NCBI GenBank assembly: GCA_025352565.1
Contig: JANXTF010000149.1
Location: forward strand, 1 to 64,000
DNA from: Rhodospirillales bacterium
Lineage (GTDB): Bacteria > Pseudomonadota > Alphaproteobacteria > Acetobacterales > Acetobacteraceae
DNA: 64,000 nucleotides
Direction of reading: 5' to 3'
The notes below the pieces were generated by a model. It ran no database searches. It had not been told where the DNA came from and saw only the letters and a program-made list of their open reading frames with translations. Position numbers and translations under genes: made by a program. Positions 28,157 to 37,049 of this stretch are shown here, piece by piece (within the stretch, counting starts at the first letter, position 1; every line of letters starts with the position of its first letter).

Positions 28157-29233
28157 TCAGGCTGCCGCGTTGGCGGGGCGCGCGCGGATGAAGCCGCCGC
28201 CGAGCACGCGGTCGTTGTCGTAGAACACGCAGGCCTGACCGGGCGCGGGCAGTGCTGGCGCGTCGAGCGTGACGCGCGCACCAGTGCCGTCGGGCTCCAC
28301 CCAGGCCCCATGCGGCGCCTCGCGGGCGCGCAGTTTCACGGTAGCGCGCAGGCGGGTGGGGGGCACCAGCCAGTTCACGTCGCGCAAGGCCACGCCGGAG
28401 GTGCCGGTGCTGGCGGGGCCGACCACCACGCGGCGGCGGGCCGGGTCCAGCGCCACCACCACGCGGCGCTCGCCGTGTTCCGTGGCAGCGGTGCCGAGTC
28501 GCCTGGCCTGGCCCACGGTGTAGCGCGCGAGACCGTCATGGCGGCCCAGCACGATGCCGGCCGCGTTGACGATGTCGCCCGGCTCGGCGGCGTCCGGGCG
28601 CATCCTCGCCACCAAATCGGCGTAGCTGCCGGTGGGGACGAAGCAGATGTCCTGGCTGTCGGGCTTGGCGGCGACCGCGATGCCGAGGCGCTCGGCTTCG
28701 GCGCGGACCGTCGCCTTGTCGACAAGGTCGCCCAGCGGGAACATCGAGCGGGCGAGCTGGTCGCGCGTGGTCGCGAACAGGAACCAGCTCTGGTCGCGCG
28801 CCGGGTCGGTGGCGCGGTGCAGCTCGGGGCCGTCTGGGCCGTCGATACGGCGCACGTAGTGGCCGGTGGCCAGACGCTCCGCCCCGAGGTCGTGCGCGAG
28901 GGCGATGAGGTCGGTGAACTTGACGGTCTGGTTGCACCGGATGCACGGCACCGGCGTCTCGCCCGCCGCATAGGCATCGGCGAAATCGGCGATCACGGCG
29001 GAGCGGAAGCGCGCCTCCGCGTCGATCACGTAATGCGGAATGCCGAGATGGTCGGCCACGCGGCGCGCGTCGTGGATGTCCTGCCCGGCGCAGCACGCCC
29101 CCTTGCGGCCGGTCGCGGCGCCATGGTCGTACAGCTGCAGCGTGACGCCGATCACCTCGTGACCCTGCTCGGCGAGCAGGCCGGCCACGGTGCTGCTGTC
29201 CACACCTCCGGACATGGCGACCAGGATACGCAT
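28157..29233 (-). CDS. mnmA: tRNA-specific 2-thiouridylase MnmA
   Basis: MnmA thiolates U34 of tRNA-Lys, -Glu and -Gln using ATP and sulfur relayed from a cysteine desulfurase. The 358-residue protein begins with the PP-loop RILVAMSGGVDSSTVAGLL. It contains the catalytic cysteines in TPVPCIRCNQTVKF near residue 101 and in SQDICFVPTGSY near residue 193, and ends in the usual beta-barrel domain. It is downstream of ferredoxin and two cysteine desulfurases, so the operon supplies its own sulfur donor. Confidence 0.96.
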   Translation of the reverse strand: MRILVAMSGGVDSSTVAGLLAEQGHEVIGVTLQLYDHGAATGRKGACCAGQDIHDARRVADHLGIPHYVIDAEARFRSAVIADFADAYAAGETPVPCIRCNQTVKFTDLIALAHDLGAERLATGHYVRRIDGPDGPELHRATDPARDQSWFLFATTRDQLARSMFPLGDLVDKATVRAEAERLGIAVAAKPDSQDICFVPTGSYADLVARMRPDAAEPGDIVNAAGIVLGRHDGLARYTVGQARRLGTAATEHGERRVVVALDPARRRVVVGPASTGTSGVALRDVNWLVPPTRLRATVKLRAREAPHGAWVEPDGTGARVTLDAPALPAPGQACVFYDNDRVLGGGFIRARPANAAA

Positions 29234-29246
29234 GGGCGGCGGCTTG

Positions 29247-29579
29247 CTATCCGGCCTGGAGGTTGCGCGTGCCGGCGGGCAGGCGGACCACGAGGCCGTC
29301 CAGCTTCTCGGTCATCACGATCTGGCAGCCCAGGCGCGAGGTCTTTTCCAGGCCGAAGGCGAGGTCGAGCATGTCCTCCTCGTCCTCGGTCGGCTCGGCA
29401 AGCCTGGCGAACCAGGACGGGTCGACGATCACGTGGCAGGTGGAGCAGGCGAGCGAGCCCTCGCAGGCGCCCTCGATGTCGACGCCGTGCTTGTGGGCGA
29501 TTTCGAGCACGGAGAGGCCAAGCGGGGCGTCGACCTCGCGGGGCGTGGCGTTGCGCTCGATGAAGGTCATCTTGGGCAT
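29247..29579 (-). CDS. fdx: [2Fe-2S] ferredoxin, ISC/adrenodoxin type
   Basis: The 110-residue protein has the vertebrate-type ferredoxin ligand set [10 protein letters not shown] (residues 39-48) with the fourth cysteine in SRLGCQIVM near residue 85, and the acidic [11 protein letters not shown] helix used for partner docking. This type supplies electrons for Fe-S cluster assembly. It sits 7 bases downstream of the cysteine desulfurase gene and 13 bases upstream of mnmA, fitting a sulfur/Fe-S operon. Confidence 0.94.
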   Translation of the reverse strand: MPKMTFIERNATPREVDAPLGLSVLEIAHKHGVDIEGACEGSLACSTCHVIVDPSWFARLAEPTEDEEDMLDLAFGLEKTSRLGCQIVMTEKLDGLVVRLPAGTRNLQAG

Positions 29580-29586
29580 GGTCGGA

Positions 29587-30765
29587 TCAGGCCTCGGCTA
29601 ATGCGGCGGCATGGGCCTCCGCGTGGGCCTCCGCCAACAAGGCGGCGGCGGCATCGATGTCGGCGGCGGAGGTAAAGCGTCCGATCCCGATACGCAAGCT
29701 GCGGGCCGCCTGGGCGTCCGACAGGCCCAGCGCGCGCAGCACGTAGGACGGCTCGAGGGCGGCGGACGAGCAGGCGGAGCCGGTGGAGACGCACAGATCG
29801 GGCGTCGCGCGCATCAGGTCGATGGCGGTGGCGGCGGGGAAAATGAGGTTGAGGTTGCCGGAGATGCGCGCGGCCGTGTCGCCGTTCAGCGCGATGCCGG
29901 GGATGGCGCGGCGCAACCGGTCCATCAGGCGATCGCGCAGGGTGGCGATGCGGCGATCGTCTGCCGCCATCTCGGCGCGGGCGAGGCGGCAGGCCTCGCC
30001 CAGCCCCACGATCAGCGGCGGGGCGAGCGTGCCCGAGCGCAGGCCGCGCTCCTGCCCGCCGCCGGAGAAGAGCGGGGCGAGGCGCACGCGCGGACGGCGG
30101 CGCACGAACAGGGCGCCGACGCCTTTGGGGCCATACAGCTTGTGGCCGCTGATCGAGAGCAGGTCGATGCCGAGCGCCTGGACGTCGAGCGGGATCTTGC
30201 CGACCGCCTGGGCCGCGTCGGTGTGGAACAGCGCGCCGTGGCCGCGTGCCATCGCGGCGAGGCTGGCCAGGTTGTGGATCAGGCCGGTCTCGTTGTTCAC
30301 CGCCATGATGCTGACCAGCAGGGTGGGCGTGGCCAGAGCCGCCGCCAGCAAGGCGGGGTCGACATGGCCGTCCGGGCACACCGGGAGAATGACCGGCTCG
30401 AACCCCTCGGCGGCAAGGTCGCGCACGGATTCCAAGACGCATTTGTGCTCGGTGGCCAGCGTGACCACGCGGCGGCGCGGGTTGCTGGTGGCAGAAGCGT
30501 GCCGGGCGGCGCCTTTGATGGCGATGTTGTTGCTCTCGGTGGCGCCCGAGGTCAGCACGATCTCGCGCGGCTCGGCCCCGATCAGGGCGGCGATGTGGGC
30601 GCGGGCGGCCGCGACGGCGTCCTCCGCCTCGATGCCCATGGCGTGCTCGGCGCTGTGCGGGTTGCCGAAGCGTTCGGTGAACCACGGCAGCATGACGGCC
30701 AGCACGCGCGGGTCGCATGACGTGGTGGCCTGGTTGTCGAGGTAGATGCGTTGCATGGCCGGCAT
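29587..30765 (-). CDS. iscS: Cysteine desulfurase (IscS-like)
   Basis: A PLP-dependent class V enzyme converting cysteine to alanine plus enzyme persulfide. The 392-residue protein begins [18 protein letters not shown], contains [17 protein letters not shown], the histidine in [12 protein letters not shown], the PLP lysine in [16 protein letters not shown] near residue 206, and the persulfide cysteine in [16 protein letters not shown] near residue 330. The start could be 30765 or the ATG at 30756. It lies 6 bases after a second desulfurase gene. It probably feeds MnmA and Fe-S assembly; which paralogue does which is not visible. Confidence 0.94.
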   Translation of the reverse strand: MPAMQRIYLDNQATTSCDPRVLAVMLPWFTERFGNPHSAEHAMGIEAEDAVAAARAHIAALIGAEPREIVLTSGATESNNIAIKGAARHASATSNPRRRVVTLATEHKCVLESVRDLAAEGFEPVILPVCPDGHVDPALLAAALATPTLLVSIMAVNNETGLIHNLASLAAMARGHGALFHTDAAQAVGKIPLDVQALGIDLLSISGHKLYGPKGVGALFVRRRPRVRLAPLFSGGGQERGLRSGTLAPPLIVGLGEACRLARAEMAADDRRIATLRDRLMDRLRRAIPGIALNGDTAARISGNLNLIFPAATAIDLMRATPDLCVSTGSACSSAALEPSYVLRALGLSDAQAARSLRIGIGRFTSAADIDAAAALLAEAHAEAHAAALAEA

Positions 30766-30771
30766 ATGGGG

Positions 30772-31848
30772 TCAGGCGGCGCGGCGTGCGAGACGGGCGG
30801 CCATGGCCGTGTAGGCCGCGATGAAGGCGTCGATGTCGGCCTCGGTGGCATTCCATGGCAGCGAGACGCGAATTGCCTCGCCCGCGAGTCCCCCCAGCCC
30901 CATGGCGTCGAGCACATGGCTGCGCGCGACCTTGCCCGAACTGCACGCGGCCCCGGCCGAGACGGCGATGCCGGCGAGGTCGAGTGCCATCACCTGCGTG
31001 TCGGCGCGCACCCCCGGCAAGGCGAGACAGGTGGTGTTGCCGAGCCGCGCGGCACCCGTGGCGAGCGCCGTGCCACCGGCGGCGATGGCGGCCCGTTCCG
31101 CGCGGTCGCGCAGAGCGGCGAGGTCTCGCGGCGGCTCCAGGGCAGCGGCGAAGCCCGCGATGGCGGGAAGCGGGGGCGTGCCGCCGCGCCGCCCGCGCTC
31201 CTGCCCGCCGCCCACGATCAGCGGCGGCAGCGCCCGGCCGGGCGCCAGCAGCAGCGCGCCCGCGCCAAGCGGACCGCCGAGCTTGTGGCCGGAGAGGGCG
31301 AGGCTGTCGGCGCCGAGTTCCGCGACATTCACCGCGATCCGCCCGGCGGCCTGCACCGCATCCACATGCAGGAAGGCTCCGGCCGCGCGGCAGAGCGCGG
31401 CGGCCTGGACGACGGGCTGGATCGTGCCGGTCTCGTTGTTGGCCAGCATCAGGCAGACCAGCGCGGGCGGCCCGCGCAACGCATCCGCCAGGGTGGCGAG
31501 GTCGATGACGCCGTCGCGGTCCACCGCGATCGTCACCGCGGCCCCGCCCGCCGCCGCGCGGACGGCGTCGTGTTCGGTGGCGCCGACGATGACGCGACGG
31601 CCCCCGCCAAGCCCCGCGATCGCCAGCGCATTGGCCTCGGTGCCGCCGGACGTGAACACGATGTCGCCGGGCGCCGCGCCGAACCGCGCGCCGAGGCGGT
31701 CGCGCGCATCCTCCAGCAGCCGTCGCGCGGCACGGCCGGGGCCATGGACCGAGGAGGGGTTGCCGACGCTGTCCAGCGCGGCGAGCACCGCCGCGCGGGC
31801 CGATGGGCGCAGCGGTTCGGTGGCGTTGGCGTCAAGATATGTCATCAC
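30772..31848 (-). CDS. Cysteine desulfurase family protein (second paralogue)
   Basis: The 358-residue protein is a class V PLP enzyme: MTYLDANATEPLRPSARAAVL, VFTSGGTEANALAIAGL, histidine in GATEHDAV, PLP lysine in LALSGHKLGGPLGAG near residue 196, and the persulfide cysteine in SAGAACSSGKVARSHVL near residue 315. Both catalytic residues are intact, so it is probably active. It is shorter than the adjacent IscS-like protein by about 34 residues. It is the first gene of the four-gene desulfurase-ferredoxin-mnmA operon. Confidence 0.92.
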   Translation of the reverse strand: MMTYLDANATEPLRPSARAAVLAALDSVGNPSSVHGPGRAARRLLEDARDRLGARFGAAPGDIVFTSGGTEANALAIAGLGGGRRVIVGATEHDAVRAAAGGAAVTIAVDRDGVIDLATLADALRGPPALVCLMLANNETGTIQPVVQAAALCRAAGAFLHVDAVQAAGRIAVNVAELGADSLALSGHKLGGPLGAGALLLAPGRALPPLIVGGGQERGRRGGTPPLPAIAGFAAALEPPRDLAALRDRAERAAIAAGGTALATGAARLGNTTCLALPGVRADTQVMALDLAGIAVSAGAACSSGKVARSHVLDAMGLGGLAGEAIRVSLPWNATEADIDAFIAAYTAMAARLARRAA

Positions 31849-32058
31849 GTGCGCGTATGGCGGTGTTTACGGAAAAACATGAACGGCGTGCGACAATTCC
31901 ATTATGTATGACGCACTTCACTCAACTATAGTCGCATCGGTCCGAACATTGAAGGCTTGCCCCTTCCGTGCCGGAAACGTCCGGTCGGCCCACGGCCGAG
32001 TGCCATGAAGCTGCGGGTGCTTTGATCCCGCGCGAACAGGAACGGAATTCGGAACACC

Positions 32059-32724
32059 ATGCCTGAAGTCATGTTCGCCGGCCCTGACGGCCGGTTGGAG
32101 GGTCGCTATCACCACTCCAAGGAGACGGGCGCCCCGCTCGCGCTCATCCTGCACCCGCATCCGATGCATGGCGGGACGATGAATAATCGCATCTCCTACA
32201 CGATGTATCAGTCTTTCCAGCGGCTTGGCTTCTCGGTGATGCGGTTCAATTTCCGTGGGGTCGGCCGCAGCCAGGGCCGCTACGACGGCGGCACCGGCGA
32301 GATCGGCGATGCGGCGGCCGCGCTCGACTGGATGCAGGCGGTGAACCCGAGTTCGGGCGGATTGTGGATCGCCGGCTATTCGTTCGGCGCTTTCATCGGG
32401 ATGCAGCTGCTGATGCGCCGGCCGGAGATTTCCGGCTGGGTCAGCGTCGCACCCCCGGCCAACCACTATGATTTCGGCTTCCTCGCCCCCTGCCCGTGCG
32501 GCGGGCTGATGCTGCACGGCGACAGCGACGAGCTGGTGCCGGAGCCGGCGGTGAAGAAGTTGGTGGACAAGCTCAACACGCAGAAGAACGTGCAGGTCGA
32601 TTACCGCATCTTCGCCGGTGCCGACCACGTGTTCGCGAGCCACGCGGATGCCACGTCCGAGGCGGTCGAGGACTATGTGAAGAAGACCATGGCCCGCAAG
32701 ACGATGGCGCTCGCCGCCGACTGA
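32059..32724 (+). CDS. Alpha/beta hydrolase
   Basis: The 221-residue protein is a compact alpha/beta hydrolase: ALILHPHPMHGGTMNNRIS near residue 30, FNFRGVGRSQGRYDGGTGE, the nucleophile elbow GYSFGAFIGMQLL near residue 113, and an acid/histidine pair around GDSDELVPEP and GADHVFASHADA. No signal peptide. Close relatives are often annotated as dienelactone-hydrolase-like or KANL3/Tex30-like; no substrate can be named. It is divergent from the desulfurase operon and followed by a clear terminator. Confidence 0.88.
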   Translation: MPEVMFAGPDGRLEGRYHHSKETGAPLALILHPHPMHGGTMNNRISYTMYQSFQRLGFSVMRFNFRGVGRSQGRYDGGTGEIGDAAAALDWMQAVNPSSGGLWIAGYSFGAFIGMQLLMRRPEISGWVSVAPPANHYDFGFLAPCPCGGLMLHGDSDELVPEPAVKKLVDKLNTQKNVQVDYRIFAGADHVFASHADATSEAVEDYVKKTMARKTMALAAD

Positions 32725-32749
32725 GCGGGCGATCGGGCTCCCGAAAAGA

Positions 32750-32782
32750 GGCGCCGGGGCGAAAGCCGCCGGCGCCTTTTTT
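32750..32782 (+). terminator. Rho-independent terminator
   Basis: GGCGCCGG (32750-32757) and CCGGCGCC (32769-32776) form a perfect 8-bp stem, followed by six T residues (32777-32782). It lies 25 bases after the alpha/beta hydrolase stop and just before the end of the convergent DUF4239 gene. Confidence 0.9.
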
Positions 32783-32785
32783 CGT

Positions 32786-33571
32786 TCAGACCCGTTTCGC
32801 CATCACCGTGATCGAGCGTTCCAGCGCCGCCGGCTTCACGGCCGCGTCGCCTTCGAATGGCACGTCGAGGATCACCACCAGGGCGCATAGCATCGCCACC
32901 GCCGCGATCATGCCGCCCAGCGTTAGCGTGCGGTCCAGCGTGGGCGCGATCAGGCCGGACAGGATCACCAGCATCGTGAACAAGGTCGCGATCACGTTCC
33001 AGAACAGGCTGGGGAGCGCCAGCGTGGCCGCCGACAGGCGAGTTTCGCGCAAGTCGGAGATGTCGTCGAGGCCGCGCACGATCTCGGCGAAAATGGTCTG
33101 CTGGCGGGGCGTGGCGGGGTCGATCGCGCGCGCCGGGCGCGATACGTCGTTGTAGAGCGTGTCCACTTTTTCCGCCCGCCCCGTCGTCATGTTCGGCCAC
33201 TCGTCGGTCACGATGGCGCGGGCGTAGGTGAGCAGCGCCGGCCGGATCGCGGCCATCTTCGGATCGGCGAAACGCAGCATCGCGCGGTCCACGTTGGCGA
33301 TGGCGCTGGCTTCCTTGACCACCAGCTCTTCCGCCGAACGCAGGTTACCGTTCACCTGCACGAGCGAGAATGACAGCAGCACGCCGGTGAACGCGATCAC
33401 TGTCTTGAAGGAGTCGATGATGCCGCCGGACTGCCCCTCGATCCCCAGTCGGTGCACCGCGCGGCGGGCGAGGAAGGGGGCCAGGACCACGGCCGATACG
33501 CAAACGAAAACGATCGTGGCGAAGACGGCCACGTTGGGCTGGCGGGTAAGCCAGTGGATGATGGATGCCAT
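32786..33571 (-). CDS. DUF4239 (bestrophin-like) membrane protein
   Basis: The 261-residue protein has an N-terminal membrane segment near residues 13-33, a second near residues 50-70 ([20 protein letters not shown]), a long soluble middle region, and two C-terminal membrane segments near residues 195-215 and 223-243. This topology and the [23 protein letters not shown] segment fit DUF4239, a family of uncertain function with similarity to bestrophin channels. ATG at 33571 is preferred because the 34 in-frame upstream codons overlap the tyrS promoter region. Confidence 0.8.
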   Translation of the reverse strand: MASIIHWLTRQPNVAVFATIVFVCVSAVVLAPFLARRAVHRLGIEGQSGGIIDSFKTVIAFTGVLLSFSLVQVNGNLRSAEELVVKEASAIANVDRAMLRFADPKMAAIRPALLTYARAIVTDEWPNMTTGRAEKVDTLYNDVSRPARAIDPATPRQQTIFAEIVRGLDDISDLRETRLSAATLALPSLFWNVIATLFTMLVILSGLIAPTLDRTLTLGGMIAAVAMLCALVVILDVPFEGDAAVKPAALERSITVMAKRV

Positions 33572-33627
33572 TGGGAGTTCTTGCCCGATGGCGGGAGGCG
33601 TGGGAAGGGAGGCGCCCGAGTCCACGG

Positions 33628-34881
33628 ATGTTCGCCATGCCCGCAAGCCCCTTCCTGCATGAAGCCGTCGCACGCGGCTTCGTGTTTCAGTGTACCGATG
33701 CCGACGCGCTCGACTCGGCGCTGCTGGCGGGTAAGGTGTCGGGCTATATCGGGTTCGACTGCACCGCCGACAGCCTCCATGTCGGGAGCCTCGTACAGAT
33801 CATGCTGCTGCGGCTGATGCAGCGCCACGGCCACCGCCCGGTGGTGCTGATGGGCGGCGGCACCACGCGCATCGGCGACCCGTCGGGCCGGGACGAGGTG
33901 CGGCTGCCGCTGACCGACGCGCAGATCGCGGCCAACATGGCCGGTATCCGCCGCTGCTTCGACCCGTTCATCCGCTTCGGCGACGGCCCTTCGGACGCCC
34001 TGATGCCCAACAACGCCGACTGGCTCGACCGGCTCGGCTACATCGAGCTGCTGCGCGAGGTCGGCGCCCATTTCAGCATCAACCGCATGATGAGCTTCGA
34101 CAGCGTGCGGTCTCGGCTGGAGCGGGAGCAGGGGCTGACCTTCCTGGAGTTCAATTACTCCATCCTCCAAAGCTACGATTTCCGCGAACTGCACCGCCGC
34201 CACGGCGTGGCGCTGCAGATGGGCGGCTCGGACCAATGGGGCAACATCGTCTCGGGGGTCGATCTGGTGCGCCGAACGGATGCGCGCACGGTGTTCGGGC
34301 TGACCACGCCGCTGATCGCGACCAGTTCGGGCGCCAAGATGGGCAAGAGCGCCAAGGGCGCGGTGTGGCTGGTGGCCGACCGGCTGCCCGCGTACGAGTA
34401 CTGGCAGTTCTGGCGCAACACCGAGGACGGCGATGTTGGCCGTTTTCTGCGGATGTTCACCGATATTCCGCTAATCGAGATCGCGCGCCTGGAGGCGCTC
34501 GGCGGCTCGGAGATCAACGAGGCCAAGAAGATCCTCGCCACCGAAGCCACGCGGCTCGCCCATGGCGATGCCGCGGCCGAGGCGGCGGCAGAGACCGCGC
34601 GGCGGACCTTCGAGCACGGCGAGGCCGCAGAGTCGCTGCCCAGCATCTCGGTGTCGCGCGCCGATCTGTCCGAGGGGATCACGCTGGTGCGGCTGCTCGT
34701 GCTCGCGGGCCTGGCGGCGAGCAACGGCGAGGCGCGTCGGCTCATCAAGGGCGGCGGCGCGCGGGTCAACGATATGGCCGTGGGCGACGAGGCGCGTGTC
34801 GTGGGCCTGGACGACATGCGCGGCGACGCGATCAAGTTGTCAGCTGGGCGCAAGCAGCATCGGCTGGTCCGCGCGGCGTAG
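33628..34881 (+). CDS. tyrS: Tyrosyl-tRNA synthetase
   Basis: A class I synthetase of about 417 residues. It has [20 protein letters not shown] with the HIGH-like HVGS near residue 49, the tyrosine-site segments YSILQSYDF and [14 protein letters not shown], and [12 protein letters not shown] (KMSKS-like) near residue 233. An S4-type RNA-binding domain is at the C-terminus ([19 protein letters not shown]). The start is at 33628 or the ATG at 33637; earlier in-frame codons lie over the divergent gene. It meets the SGNH hydrolase gene tail-to-tail with one base between. Confidence 0.95.
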   Translation: MFAMPASPFLHEAVARGFVFQCTDADALDSALLAGKVSGYIGFDCTADSLHVGSLVQIMLLRLMQRHGHRPVVLMGGGTTRIGDPSGRDEVRLPLTDAQIAANMAGIRRCFDPFIRFGDGPSDALMPNNADWLDRLGYIELLREVGAHFSINRMMSFDSVRSRLEREQGLTFLEFNYSILQSYDFRELHRRHGVALQMGGSDQWGNIVSGVDLVRRTDARTVFGLTTPLIATSSGAKMGKSAKGAVWLVADRLPAYEYWQFWRNTEDGDVGRFLRMFTDIPLIEIARLEALGGSEINEAKKILATEATRLAHGDAAAEAAAETARRTFEHGEAAESLPSISVSRADLSEGITLVRLLVLAGLAASNGEARRLIKGGGARVNDMAVGDEARVVGLDDMRGDAIKLSAGRKQHRLVRAA

Positions 34882-34882
34882 C

Positions 34883-35638
34883 CTACTGCCCCATCAGCCG
34901 GGTGATCTCGGGCTCCAGCCCTTCGGCCAGTTTGTAGTAGCCGTTGGGGGTCAGGTGCAGATGGTCGAATGACATCTGGTCGGTCAGCCGGCCCGCCGGA
35001 TCGAGCACGCGGGAGGCGCCGTCATAGCTGAACACGACCTGGTTGTCGGTGCAGCGAGTGATCAGCGCGTTCACCTGGTCATTGGCCAGGCGCATTCTGT
35101 CGGAAGGCTCGACGCCGCGCGGCAGCAGCGAAAGCAGCAATATCCTGGTGGCGGGCAGGCGCGCGTGAATCAGACGGACGATCTGGGCGATACCCAGGGC
35201 CGTGTTCTCGGGTGCGCTGCCGGTGCCGGTGTTGTTGGTGCCGGCGAGCAGCACCACCACCTTCGGCCGCAAGCCTGCGAGTTCGTTATGCGAGAGCCGG
35301 TACAGGATTCCCTCGGTCCGATCGCCCCCGATGCCGAGCAGCAGGGGAGTGAGGGGGCCGAAGAATTTCGAGAAGATCGGCGGGTCCCACGACGCGGTGA
35401 TCGAGTCGCCGACGAACACCACCTGGAACGAGGCGCGGTTCACCCGCGCCAGCGCGGAGTCGATGTAGGCCGAGGCCTCTTTCCAGCCGGGATAGTCGAG
35501 TGCGGCCGGCACGGCCTCGCGGGGCAGCGGCGCGTGGGCGGGCAAGCCCGGGCAAAGCTCGGCAGCGTGCGCCGTGGCCGTGCCGAGAAGGGTGGCGCCG
35601 AGAAGGGTGGCGCCAAGAACCAGAGCGGCCCGAAGCAT
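34883..35638 (-). CDS. Secreted SGNH/GDSL hydrolase
   Basis: The 251-residue product has a signal peptide (about residues 1-25, ending ATAHA) and the four SGNH blocks: VVFVGDSITASW near residue 73, GIGGDRTEGILYRL, LLAGTNNTG near residue 127, and the C-terminal DHLHLTPNGYYKL with the Asp/His pair. It resembles the PAF-acetylhydrolase-like subgroup. It is the last gene of the acetylation module, 5 bases after the AlgF/WssG-like gene, so it may add, remove or edit acetyl groups in the periplasm; this role is inference. Confidence 0.85.
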   Translation of the reverse strand: MLRAALVLGATLLGATLLGTATAHAAELCPGLPAHAPLPREAVPAALDYPGWKEASAYIDSALARVNRASFQVVFVGDSITASWDPPIFSKFFGPLTPLLLGIGGDRTEGILYRLSHNELAGLRPKVVVLLAGTNNTGTGSAPENTALGIAQIVRLIHARLPATRILLLSLLPRGVEPSDRMRLANDQVNALITRCTDNQVVFSYDGASRVLDPAGRLTDQMSFDHLHLTPNGYYKLAEGLEPEITRLMGQ

Positions 35639-35643
35639 GCGGC

Positions 35644-36318
35644 TCACCGCTGGTAAGGGGCGATGAAGTCCTGCGCCATGAAGGTGACAGGCGTGCCACC
35701 CGGCGCCATCAGCCAAACGCTGTACAACGCGCCAGCATTCAACTCGCCAAGGTCGAGGCTTGGCACCGCCGCCGCGCCGCACGTGGCGTGAACGCGGGCC
35801 TCGTCCACCGGGCTGATACTCCGGGTCTTCATCGTGGCAGTCGCGACGGCGCTGAACACAACCTGGTTGGCCGGCTCCAGCAGCAACGACGCGGTCGGGC
35901 AGGTGGACGCCGCGTTGTAGAACGAAAGCTTGGACCGCAGCTGGTTGTACTCGGTCACGTCGGTCACAAGTTTGCCGGCAAGCCTGGCGCCGCCTTCGGT
36001 CAGCAGGAATGTATGGAACTTCCCGGCGGCGAGCTGGAAGCTGACGGTGCCACCGTCCTTCGTGGTGGCGGTCAGCGTCTTGCCCGCCGCACCCTCGACC
36101 ACGCGATATTGCGAGATGCGGGATGCGCCGTCGGTGCCGAGTTTCACCGGATCGGTGAAGGCCGGCGCCAGGTCGAGCGGCCCGGTCGTGGTGTTGGCGA
36201 AGCGGACAAAGGCGAACCCTTCGGGCAGCCGCCCCTCGTACAGCGCGATTTGCGCGCCTGCGGGTGCGACGAAGGCAATCGCAGCGACCATGCCCGCGGC
36301 AAGCGCCCAGCGTCGCAT
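35644..36318 (-). CDS. AlgF/WssG-like periplasmic O-acetylation protein
   Basis: The 224-residue protein has a signal peptide (RRWALAAGMVAAIAFVAPAG, then AQ) and the AlgF-type pattern: IALYEGRLPEGFAFVRFANT at the mature start, a middle beta-rich domain, and a C-terminal half with GELNAGALYSVWLM and TFMAQDF. AlgF in alginate and WssG in acetylated cellulose synthesis act with AlgI/J homologues in periplasmic acetyl transfer. Length matches WssG. ATG at 36318 is chosen over a longer in-frame extension lacking similarity. Confidence 0.78.
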   Translation of the reverse strand: MRRWALAAGMVAAIAFVAPAGAQIALYEGRLPEGFAFVRFANTTTGPLDLAPAFTDPVKLGTDGASRISQYRVVEGAAGKTLTATTKDGGTVSFQLAAGKFHTFLLTEGGARLAGKLVTDVTEYNQLRSKLSFYNAASTCPTASLLLEPANQVVFSAVATATMKTRSISPVDEARVHATCGAAAVPSLDLGELNAGALYSVWLMAPGGTPVTFMAQDFIAPYQR

Positions 36319-36320
36319 CG

Positions 36321-36983
36321 TCAGTGCCGTACCAGCGCCTGAACGGCGGGGACCCGGTTGAGAGCGGCGGTAATCGCCCGGCCCCATTGCTGGTAGCCCG
36401 CATAGGTGTGGTGCTGCCCATCGAAGGTCGGCCATTGACCGGGCTGGGACAAGGCCAGGCTGTCGATGTAGGTGCAGTTGGTCAGTGTCGATTTCATGTA
36501 GTCGTTGAATTCCTTCACCCGTGCATAGGTCTTGAAGTACGGCCCGCCCTCGGTGCCCCAGCTTGGGCCGATCCATACGCATGCCAGATTATTGGCGCGG
36601 ATGCGGGTTGTCAGCGCGTTGACGTTCTCGCTGATCCAGCCGCGCGGCAGGTCTTTCTGGTTGTAGCCTGCCATCGTGTCGCCGATTTCGATCAGCACGA
36701 CGTTCGGATGCACCTGCTGGATCAGTTGATCGACGCCCCAGCTGCGCGCGCTCGGCGTCTTGTTCTCCTGCACCGGGCCGGTCCCGATGCGCTGGGCGGA
36801 GCCGCAGGGGACTTCACGGGGCGACACCCAGGCACCCGCCGGCACGCCGCATGCGCCGAACGAATCGACCTTGGCCCCTTCGGAGAGCAGCGCATCGTGG
36901 AGGGTGGAGATCAGGTATCGCGAAGTGGCGAGATGGCTGTCACCGATCACCAGAAAACTCAGGCCTAGCAGCAGGTTAGACAT
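36321..36983 (-). CDS. WssF-like SGNH-fold protein
   Basis: The 220-residue product starts LLLGLSFLVIGDSHLATSRY, with a block I GDS motif at residues 14-16, DSFGACGVPAGAWV, VLIEIGDTMAGYN, and a C-terminal FDGQHHTYAGYQQW with the Asp and His of block V. The N-terminus is only weakly hydrophobic and the GDS lies within it, so export is uncertain. Position between AlgJ-like and AlgF-like genes and the 220-residue length match WssF of the Pseudomonas wss cellulose-acetylation operon. Catalytic activity is plausible but not shown. Confidence 0.72.
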   Translation of the reverse strand: MSNLLLGLSFLVIGDSHLATSRYLISTLHDALLSEGAKVDSFGACGVPAGAWVSPREVPCGSAQRIGTGPVQENKTPSARSWGVDQLIQQVHPNVVLIEIGDTMAGYNQKDLPRGWISENVNALTTRIRANNLACVWIGPSWGTEGGPYFKTYARVKEFNDYMKSTLTNCTYIDSLALSQPGQWPTFDGQHHTYAGYQQWGRAITAALNRVPAVQALVRH

Positions 36984-37049
36984 CTCAATCTCCGGAATAG
37001 GCGGTCAAAGCCAGAATGGGATCGATCATCGCAGCCTATCGAGGAACAA

